NCBI GenBank assembly: GCA_029260655.1
Contig: JAJDCU010000049.1
Coordinates: 1 to 64,000 of the forward strand
DNA length: 64,000 nucleotides
Source of the DNA: Phycisphaeraceae bacterium
Lineage (GTDB): Bacteria > Planctomycetota > Phycisphaerae > Phycisphaerales > Phycisphaeraceae
Direction of reading: 5' to 3'
Within the stretch, counting starts at the first letter, position 1. Every line of letters begins with the position of its first letter. The notes beneath the pieces were generated by a model. The model saw only the letters and a program-made list of their open reading frames with translations. It searched no databases and had not been told where the DNA came from. Positions 38,503 to 46,363 of this stretch are shown here, piece after piece. The position numbers and the translations under genes were made by a program.

Positions 38503-38840
38503 AGCCGGGCATTGTGCCCCGTCCACGCGCGTAGATCAAAACACCCGCTCCTAATTCGTGGCCGTCACAGCCACCGCACGACCCCAGCCCTCAAGCCTTT
38601 GGGCAGGCCCAGGCGGCACGGGGAATATCCTATCTTATTTATATTGCAATATTTATACTTTGGCCTCACCGCGTGGCCGTAGCAGGTCGTTAGTTGCCGG
38701 ATGCCTGAAAAAAGCGATGGCGACGGAGCATAAGCCCGGCTAACAACTCCGCAAAACCCCACGGACGTCGGCGGGTGCTTCGGGCGAGTGTGCCTCGGGC
38801 AAACACGCTTCAGACAGGCGCGACGGCCTGACAGATACGC

Positions 38841-39839
38841 CTACTGCCCATCCGCCACGGTCGTCGGGTCGGGTCGGTATAGCTTGGTATCCAGCGCCCA
38901 TATCTTCTCGGTGAAGTTGCCGCCCAGCGCCGCGGGTTTGTCGTCGCCGTTGCGTGCGGCGCTCATCGCCATGTTCAGCTTCGCGTCGAGGTTATCAAGG
39001 ATGCTGATCGCGATCGCTTCGGGCGTTGCTGGGATCTTCAGCGCCCCGAACTCCGGCACGCCGTGGTGCGACAGGATGATGTGCGTCAGAACACGGAGGA
39101 TCGCGTCGGGCACCTTCGTCCCGGCCTCCTGACAGGCGCGGGCTTTGTCCTGAAGCCAGACCGCGCCCCGGGCGATGTGCCCGACCAGTTGCCCGTCCTC
39201 GGAATAGCCAAACCCCTGCTCCCAGGTCAGCTCATCGCACTTGCCCAGGTCGTGCAGGAACAGCCCGAACATCATGATGTCGCGGTTAAGCTTGGGATGC
39301 AGCGGGCAGAACACGTCCGCCAGTTTCATCAGCGAAAGCGTGTGTTCGAGCAGCCCACCTAAGTAAGCGTGGTGCAGCGTCATCGCCGCCGGGGCCTTGC
39401 AGAACTTGTCCATCAACTCGCCGTCTTCGAGGTAGCGGTTGGCCAGCTCCTTGATCGCCGGGTGTTCAAGCGACTGGAGAAACCGCAGCACCTGCGCGAA
39501 CATCTCGTCGATGTCGTATTCGGTCGAGGGCAGCAGCTCCGTGAGGTCCGCCGCGCTGGGCTCATAAGGCCGGATGTCCTGGATGATGATCTGCATCTCG
39601 CCCTGGTACGGCTGGGTCTGCCCGGCGATCCAAACAAACCCGTCCGTCGGCAGCGTCTGGAACTGCTCCTCGGAAGTGTTCCACATCCGACCCGGCGTCC
39701 GCCCCGTCTTGTCCGCCAACAGGCACTTGATGAACGGCTTGCCGTTCTTGGTTTTGCCGAGCTGACAGTTCTGCACCGCGAACACCCCGTCGATGTTCTG
39801 CGCCGCTTGCAGGTCACGGATATAAACACGGTCAGGCAC
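38841..39839 (-). CDS. OB-fold/HD-domain 3'-5' exonuclease, YhaM-like
   Basis: N-terminal OB region (DKTGRTPGRMWN), HD motifs LLEHTLSLMKLAD, GLFLHDLGKCDEL, ILSHHG. GTG start at 39839 with GGAAGGA SD. Confidence 0.85.
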   Translation of the reverse strand: MPDRVYIRDLQAAQNIDGVFAVQNCQLGKTKNGKPFIKCLLADKTGRTPGRMWNTSEEQFQTLPTDGFVWIAGQTQPYQGEMQIIIQDIRPYEPSAADLTELLPSTEYDIDEMFAQVLRFLQSLEHPAIKELANRYLEDGELMDKFCKAPAAMTLHHAYLGGLLEHTLSLMKLADVFCPLHPKLNRDIMMFGLFLHDLGKCDELTWEQGFGYSEDGQLVGHIARGAVWLQDKARACQEAGTKVPDAILRVLTHIILSHHGVPEFGALKIPATPEAIAISILDNLDAKLNMAMSAARNGDDKPAALGGNFTEKIWALDTKLYRPDPTTVADGQ

Positions 39840-40158
39840 GGGCGATTCCTTCCAGTATGGGGATTCCAGCGAGCCGGGCATGATACCTGCCCGTTTATCC
39901 GGGGGCGAACCGGGGGCCAACCCGGGGCGAACCACCAAGACGCCAAGAATTACAGACGACAGGTTGAAACAGGGGGAGCCGGACGTTACGGATATAACCG
40001 GCTTCAACGGGTTTAGCACATGTGACCACGTCCTGAGCCCACCGCGTGGCCGCGGCCGCAACACATGTGCGCTACAGTTCAACTAAGACAGCTCTGGGCG
40101 CGAAAGTAACACAAGAGAAACCCGGATCCGATGATGGGTCGCCGGGAGGAGCATGCGG

Positions 40159-40899
40159 TCAATGATGTGTTTCTACGTCACCGGTGTCATCTTGCTCAAC
40201 CGCAGATGTATCCGCCTGATCCACATCACGCGCTGTGCTGTCGGCCGCCTGGGTATCGGCCTCGGTGGTTGAGGGCTGCGTCGCCGCGGTGCGTAGCAGG
40301 GGCCGGGTGGGCCAGTCCACAAGTTGGAACATCACTTGAGGCTTGGGATCTTGGCCCGGACCGCCCTGCCGGCTGTCTTGAGCCGTCAGCGCGGTATCCA
40401 GCGGAGCACCGATCCGATGGCCGATCCGTGTATCCCGCCAGCCGCCATACACCGGCTCAGCATAAACCGCGCCGGCGGTGTATGACCGTGGCACGAGGTC
40501 GAAGACGGTGTTCGGGGGGATCAGGTCGATGAACTGACGATCGTTCGCCGGGGCGACGTTCAGCAGCACCTCGCCTTGACCCGTGCGGACCAGGTAGTCG
40601 GGGCGATCCAGCCAGGCCTGCACCCCGGGCAATCGGAGCTGATACTGTCGGGCCGCCGGGTCACCCGATGGGGGCGACCAGGGATCATGATCGGCCCGGC
40701 GGTACAGCGAGCCGGCCTGGCCATACACCCCGATGCCCTGCTCCACCCGGCGGAAACTTCTGGCACGCAGGTCCAGGTCGCTGACCGTCTGATCCACCGG
40801 CTCCAACTCGAAACCGGGATCGGTCTGCCCGATAGCGGATCCGACATACACGCACACGGCGATCAGGGCCCACATGATGTAAGCACGCCTGCTGGTCAT
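40159..40899 (-). CDS. Hypothetical secreted protein, Asp/Thr-rich C-terminus
   Basis: Signal peptide AYIMWALIAVCVYVGSAIGQ. Confidence 0.55.
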   Translation of the reverse strand: MTSRRAYIMWALIAVCVYVGSAIGQTDPGFELEPVDQTVSDLDLRARSFRRVEQGIGVYGQAGSLYRRADHDPWSPPSGDPAARQYQLRLPGVQAWLDRPDYLVRTGQGEVLLNVAPANDRQFIDLIPPNTVFDLVPRSYTAGAVYAEPVYGGWRDTRIGHRIGAPLDTALTAQDSRQGGPGQDPKPQVMFQLVDWPTRPLLRTAATQPSTTEADTQAADSTARDVDQADTSAVEQDDTGDVETHH

Positions 40900-40985
40900 A
40901 CGATTGATTATATCGCCGCGCCAAGCGCCTAGGATGACCGACCTCGATCAACCGCCTTAAAGGTCAGGCCGGCGGCGGCTACTTG

Positions 40986-41687
40986 CTACTTGGTCGGCTG
41001 GGTGGCCGGGGCCGATTCCGCGGTGTCCAAGGCCGCCTCCACCGCTTCGACCGCCTGGTCGGCCGGGGCTTCATCTACAGCCACCTCGGCCGCTTCCTCA
41101 ACGTCATCGGCAGCTTCTTCAGCCAATTCTTCGACAGCCTCTTGGACCTCTTCGGCCGCTTCTTCCACAGCCTGAGCGGCCGTGTCGGGCTGGCTCTGGG
41201 CGGCTTGCTGCTTGGATTCGGCGATCGCCTCCTGTGCCAGGGACTGCGCGGTCTGAGCTTCGGGCACCGGGGCCGCGTCCACCGAGCCGGGCATCTCCGG
41301 GGACTTGCGGTAGGACACCGCCACCCGGATGCGCTTGCCGGTCAGGTCGATACGGTCACTTCTGACCAGTTTCCCCGAGCGCTTGCGGCCGGTATTTGTC
41401 GGCAGGTCGTCGGTGCTGGTCAGCTTCCAGTTCACCCAACTAGGCGACCCCCCGTCTGCGCCGGTCTGCCCGGAAGCGCTGCCCTCGAAATCGAGCTTGA
41501 GGTCGTGGTTGACCGGGATATCCATGCTCCAGACCGACTCGTTCTTGTAGGTGTCGATCAACGCGATGGTAGTCGGCAGGTTCACGCTGCTGTGAAAGAC
41601 GTGCTGATCTTTGGCGGAGCAGCCCGTGACCAAAGCGATCAACGGCAAGGCGGTGACGAAGAACAGGGCACGTGTGAAGCTGGGCAT
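40986..41687 (-). CDS. Hypothetical lipoprotein with Glu/Ala-rich helical tail
   Basis: Lipobox ALVTGCSAK; (A/V)EEAAEE-type low-complexity C-terminus. Confidence 0.65.
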   Translation of the reverse strand: MPSFTRALFFVTALPLIALVTGCSAKDQHVFHSSVNLPTTIALIDTYKNESVWSMDIPVNHDLKLDFEGSASGQTGADGGSPSWVNWKLTSTDDLPTNTGRKRSGKLVRSDRIDLTGKRIRVAVSYRKSPEMPGSVDAAPVPEAQTAQSLAQEAIAESKQQAAQSQPDTAAQAVEEAAEEVQEAVEELAEEAADDVEEAAEVAVDEAPADQAVEAVEAALDTAESAPATQPTK

Positions 41688-41886
41688 CGGTCGGATCCTT
41701 TATGTCTAAGCAACGGGCCGGCGTCCTTCACCGCCCCGGCGGAGCTATACCATAAGCCCCAGGCAACCATGTAGCCAGCCCGGGCTCATCCCCGGACCGG
41801 CCCGGGACCAGCCCTATTCTTCGGCCAAACGCCCCGGACCTCTGCCGACAAACCGTTATCAGCCCCTGATCCGGGGCCCGGCGGCC

Positions 41887-42975
41887 TCAATATTTCTCAC
41901 GGTATTGCGACGGGCTGACCCCGACCATCCGGTGGAAGGTCGCGGTGAAGTGCCCGTGGCTGGCGAATCCGGTCAGTATGGCGACCTGGCCGATCTGCTC
42001 ACGCGAGGCCCGCAATAGCCACTTGGCGTGTTGCAACTGCGTACGCAGGAGGAAGTGCTTGGGGCTGATCTGGGCGTGCCGGGAGAACAGCCGGTGGAAG
42101 TGGAACGGGCTGGTCTCGACCACCTCTGACAGCTCGGTCAGCCCGGGGGTGTCCACCAGGTTGTCGCTGAGATAGCCCATCGCCACGGCGGTGCGGTCAT
42201 CGTCGACCAGCCCGACCGCGGGCAAATCGTCCTTCGCCGAAGGCCTAAGCTCGATGTACAGGTACCGGCGATCGATGCCCCGCCCGGCCCGACCGCTATG
42301 AAGCCGAATCCACGACGCCTTGCCGCCTAATTTCAGCGTCATCTCGTGCGTCTCCTGGTCGCCCAGGTCATCCCAGCGCTGCGCGGCAACCGGCTGGACC
42401 TGATCGGTCAGGTCGCTGAAGATCTTCGGTGATTTAAGGAACGACGCCTCGGCCCGCGGGTCGGCGTGGATCAGGCGGTTGTCGTCGCCCAGGAGCACGC
42501 GCCCCAGGTCCGGCTCGCCGGTGTGATCGAACTGGGCCTGCACCAGGCGCAGCGCCAAGTCGATACGGCTAATTTCGGTGTCTGTAAACGAACGGGTCTT
42601 TCGGCTGACCGCCAGGTACCAGGACCGGCTTTGCCCGTGCACCGCAGGCAGCATGAACACCGCCGCGTGGCGCGACGCCGGCAGCGCCGGGCCGGCCTTG
42701 CTCTTGGTGGTCTTACCTACCGACACGCCTTTACGTTTGGCCTCACGCAGGGTCGGGTCGGACTTGTGGCCCTTGGCGCACCAGCCCGACACCTCCGCGC
42801 CCTTGGCGCCCTGCACGGCTAACAACGCATCGGTCTGTGGCTTTCGGGGATCGATCACACCCAAGACGACCCCGTCTACCGTCAATTCTCGTCGGAGATG
42901 ATCCACGAACGCAGTCGGTCCTTCCCGCCAAGGTGTTACTTCCCCGGAGGAACTGTCCGCTGTGTGCGTTTTCAC
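41887..42975 (-). CDS. AraC-family transcriptional regulator
   Basis: C-terminal two-HTH region ...LSEVVETSPFHFHRLFSRHAQISPKHFLLRTQLQHAKWLLRAS...IGQVAILTGFASHGHFTATFHRMVGVSPSQYR. Confidence 0.9.
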   Translation of the reverse strand: MKTHTADSSSGEVTPWREGPTAFVDHLRRELTVDGVVLGVIDPRKPQTDALLAVQGAKGAEVSGWCAKGHKSDPTLREAKRKGVSVGKTTKSKAGPALPASRHAAVFMLPAVHGQSRSWYLAVSRKTRSFTDTEISRIDLALRLVQAQFDHTGEPDLGRVLLGDDNRLIHADPRAEASFLKSPKIFSDLTDQVQPVAAQRWDDLGDQETHEMTLKLGGKASWIRLHSGRAGRGIDRRYLYIELRPSAKDDLPAVGLVDDDRTAVAMGYLSDNLVDTPGLTELSEVVETSPFHFHRLFSRHAQISPKHFLLRTQLQHAKWLLRASREQIGQVAILTGFASHGHFTATFHRMVGVSPSQYREKY

Positions 42976-43152
42976 GATTTGATTCCTTATCCTTGCCTTA
43001 TGGTGAGAATATATGCGCAGCTTGAACGATCAAGCATCGCGATTTACCCGAAGTATCCACCCCAAAAAGAAAGCCCAATGCCGCCCCCGTCCGCGCGTAA
43101 CAGTAGCTTTAATCACCGACAAAGACAACTCGGCCTTGATAACTCGAGCAAT

Positions 43153-43674
43153 TCACCCGGTTACATCGCAGCCCGGCTGCTCGATACGCCAACTCAGATC
43201 CCTGGCGCCGCAATCGATATGGGCGGCAAAAAACCGACCCCGGTAACGCCAAAAAAGGGGCCAGATCACCCGACGATCTGTCTCGGGGATCGGCAGGGCG
43301 TCGATCTCGCCGGGCTCATGCCACGCCAGCCGGCCCTCGTCGATCTCACCGGGCTCAACCGATACCGGACTAATAGCCTCATAGAGGTACATCAACCAGT
43401 GGCAACTGCTCTCATAGCCCGATTCTGAAACAATACCCGTCAAATGCAGGTCCCCAGCGGTCAACCGCACCCCGGTCTCTTCTCGGACCTCGCGGATGGC
43501 GCACGCCGTAGGACTCTCCCCCCACGACTGCTCGAGCTTGCCGCCGACAGGCGAACACAGGTCCTTATTCGGCGGCCGCTTGCGGTGCAGCAGCAGCACA
43601 CGCCCTTGCTCATCGAACAGGTAACACAACACCGCGATCTTGTAGGGAAGTGGGTTTGGCACGCCGCGGATCAT
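43153..43674 (-). CDS. NUDIX hydrolase
   Basis: Nudix box GGKLEQSWGESPTACAIREVREETGV. Confidence 0.9.
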   Translation of the reverse strand: MIRGVPNPLPYKIAVLCYLFDEQGRVLLLHRKRPPNKDLCSPVGGKLEQSWGESPTACAIREVREETGVRLTAGDLHLTGIVSESGYESSCHWLMYLYEAISPVSVEPGEIDEGRLAWHEPGEIDALPIPETDRRVIWPLFWRYRGRFFAAHIDCGARDLSWRIEQPGCDVTG

Positions 43675-43802
43675 AGCAGGACATGGCCGGGAACCGAAAA
43701 CGAATGTAACAAGATACATTCCCCTCGGCGAGAGGGTACCGACGGACTTGCGGCCGGAGATCCTGCCCGCTCTTTTCTCGATGCCTGTGGCGCCCCGGCG
43801 GA

Positions 43803-44681
43803 TCAATCCCGGTCCAGCACATACCGCTTGAGCACATGGGCGACCCCGTCTTCATCGTTGGCGGGGGCGATCACGTCGGCCTCTTTCTTCAGCAGCGACC
43901 AGCCGCTTTCCATCGCAACCCCCAGCCCGGCCCAGCGGACCATGCCCAGGTCGTTGGGCGCATCCCCGATCGCCATCACCTGCTCACGTGCCACGCCGTA
44001 TTGCTCGGCGACGAGCCTCAGGGCACAGGCCTTGTCGACCTGCTTGTCCACGAGCTGGATCAGGTAGTCGTCGCTGATGAGGATCGCGATGTCCTTGGCG
44101 AACTTCTTGCGCACGGCTTCGTGGATCGGCTTGAGCTTTTCCGGCGGGGCCAGGAGCATCAGCTTGGTCACCGCGACGGTCAGGAACGCATCCAGCGGGC
44201 CGATGAAGTCGGGGCTGAAGTGCTTGCTCGTCTCGGTCGGAAGCTTGTCGTCGACGTGGTCGGTGTACCACTTGTCCAGCACCTCGATGCTGATCACCAC
44301 CTGCGGGTCCATCTTGCGCGCAAACCTGACGATCCGCTTGGCCAGCGCTGCGGGCATGGGCTGATGGAAGACGTGCTTGCCCCGGGGCATGTCGTGGATC
44401 AGCGCCCCGTTGTAATTCACCTGCACGGTGTCCAGCGCCAGGCGGTGGTAGATGTCCCTGACGCCGCGCGGCGGTCTGGCCGACGCCAGCACGACGTGGA
44501 CACCTCGGCGGGTCACGTCGGCGATCGCCTGCGCATTAATGGTGCTCAGACGTTTGTTGGATCTAAGCAGCGTGCCGTCCAGATCGATCGCAACCAGTTT
44601 GATCGGCTTGGCAGGTATCGGGGTCGCCGGGGGCTGCGGGGACACCGGGGGTGCGGATTTGTCGGGCTTGTTTTTTGACAT
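43803..44681 (-). CDS. HAD hydrolase, Cof subfamily
   Basis: KLVAIDLDGTLLRSNKRLS; VMAIGDAPNDLGMVRWAGLGVAM. Confidence 0.92.
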   Translation of the reverse strand: MSKNKPDKSAPPVSPQPPATPIPAKPIKLVAIDLDGTLLRSNKRLSTINAQAIADVTRRGVHVVLASARPPRGVRDIYHRLALDTVQVNYNGALIHDMPRGKHVFHQPMPAALAKRIVRFARKMDPQVVISIEVLDKWYTDHVDDKLPTETSKHFSPDFIGPLDAFLTVAVTKLMLLAPPEKLKPIHEAVRKKFAKDIAILISDDYLIQLVDKQVDKACALRLVAEQYGVAREQVMAIGDAPNDLGMVRWAGLGVAMESGWSLLKKEADVIAPANDEDGVAHVLKRYVLDRD

Positions 44682-44761
44682 TCGTGGTCCCTACGCTCGA
44701 CCTCGGCATCGATCGGCCTAGAATAGCCCCAAACACCCCCTACCACCTAAGCCGATCCTCC

Positions 44762-45787
44762 ATGACACCTACCACGCTCAACCACAAACCGGTCAACGAC
44801 GCCAACCGACTGGGCCTTGATTACCGCGCCGAGGCCAAACGCTTCGATTACACCGACCCGATCATCGACATCCACACCCACATCGGCACGCCCAAGGCCG
44901 CGGGGCTGTACGTCCAGGTCGCCGAGCTGTTCGGCGTAACGAAAACCGTGTCGATGACCAAGCTCGAAAACATCGACGCCGTCAGCGACGAGTTCGGCTC
45001 CAGCAGTGACCGCATCGAGTTCATCGCCGTGCCAAACTACGAGGCGCGCGATCAGTCGGACACCTTCACCACTGATTGGCTGCATCGGATCGAGAAGTTC
45101 CGCGAGAAGGGTTGCCGGATCGTCAAGTTCTGGGCCGCGCCGCGCGGACGTGACCTGCACAGCGACGCGCTGCACCTGGACTCGCCGTCGCGTTTGGAAG
45201 GGATCAAACTCGCCTACGACCTGGGCTACCGCATCTTCATGACACACGTCGGCGACCCGGACACCTGGTTCGCCACCAAATACACCGACACCCGCAAGTA
45301 CGGCACCAAGGCAAACCAGTTCGAGCCCTTGGAACGTCTGCTCGACGAATACCACGACGTCACATGGATCGGCGCGCACATCGGCGGGTCGCCGGAGGAC
45401 CTTGACTTCGTTCAGGGCATGCTCGACCGCCATCCCAATTACGTGCTGGACACCTCCGCCGCCAAGTGGCAGGTCCGCGAGTTGGGCAAGCAGCCCGACC
45501 GCTTCCGCGCGTTCTGCGAACAAAACTCCGGCCGGGTCCTTTTCGGCACAGACATCGTCGCCAACGACGGCAACCTCGACTTCGACCTCTACGCCAGCCG
45601 ATATTGGGCCCTGCGCACACTCATCGAAACAAGCTACGACGGCCAGAGCCCGATCGTCGACCCCGACCTCTCTATGGTCGACCCGGCTCTCGATGAAAAA
45701 TCTACCGCTCACCTGCGCGGGGCGCGGATCGAGGGGCAGACGCTGGCATCGGTTTATCACGATGCCGCGGTGAAGGTGCTGGGCTAA
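44762..45787 (+). CDS. Amidohydrolase-family protein
   Basis: PIIDIHTHIG; WIGAHIGGSPEDLDF; RVLFGTDIVANDG. Confidence 0.87.
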   Translation: MTPTTLNHKPVNDANRLGLDYRAEAKRFDYTDPIIDIHTHIGTPKAAGLYVQVAELFGVTKTVSMTKLENIDAVSDEFGSSSDRIEFIAVPNYEARDQSDTFTTDWLHRIEKFREKGCRIVKFWAAPRGRDLHSDALHLDSPSRLEGIKLAYDLGYRIFMTHVGDPDTWFATKYTDTRKYGTKANQFEPLERLLDEYHDVTWIGAHIGGSPEDLDFVQGMLDRHPNYVLDTSAAKWQVRELGKQPDRFRAFCEQNSGRVLFGTDIVANDGNLDFDLYASRYWALRTLIETSYDGQSPIVDPDLSMVDPALDEKSTAHLRGARIEGQTLASVYHDAAVKVLG

Positions 45788-45932
45788 ACCGACACCGATC
45801 TCGCGGCGGGCTATGGCCAGAGACCCGGTCACGCCGCTGTTTCCGCCCATCCTCGGTAGGTTCCGGCCAACAATCTCCATACACATCCCTTGGCCTATCC
45901 CCTACTTTCTGTGATGTTTTGTAATTTAATCC

Positions 45933-45994
45933 TTGACAGCCCAGGCAGACGATACTAAGGTCTTACTAGGAATTTTCAGCGACCCCCTCGCTGA
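45933..45994 (+). promoter_or_regulatory. TTGACA element plus downstream leader hairpin TCAGCGA-CCCCC-TCGCTGA
   Basis: TTGACA 45933-45938, GATACTAAG downstream (spacing sub-optimal for a sigma70 promoter), 7-bp perfect hairpin 45976-45994. Confidence 0.35.
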
Positions 45995-46363
45995 CACTCA
46001 GGGTCTTTAAAACTGAACCGCGGCCTGCCGGTCACATTTATCCTCATGTGTATGGAGTGATTTATGGAACGCCTATGGATGCATGTGTGCAGCGTGACAG
46101 CCCTTTGGGCGGTCGGTTGTGCTCATCGCTTGTCCGTAGCGCAGCGGTGTGCAATCTCGGGGACCGGCAACGCCGCCCGGCGAGAAAGGACGGCCGATTA
46201 AAGGTAAACAACACGGGGTTCATGCCGCCGCCCATCGGGGTAGCCAATAGGCAAATCCGCGTCACGGCCATTGTCGTCGATCCGGACATGCCTGCCCAAT
46301 CGCTGCGGCTTGAACAGTTACACAGCCGAAACAACTAGAACGTAGAACGGAAGAAGGGTTATT

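Noticed and set aside
40983-41774. 263-aa + strand ORF
   Set aside because: Antisense to the Glu/Ala-rich lipoprotein; produced by its repetitive codons.
44747-45886. 379-aa minus-strand ORF
   Set aside because: Mirror of the amidohydrolase gene, which has recognisable motifs on the plus strand.
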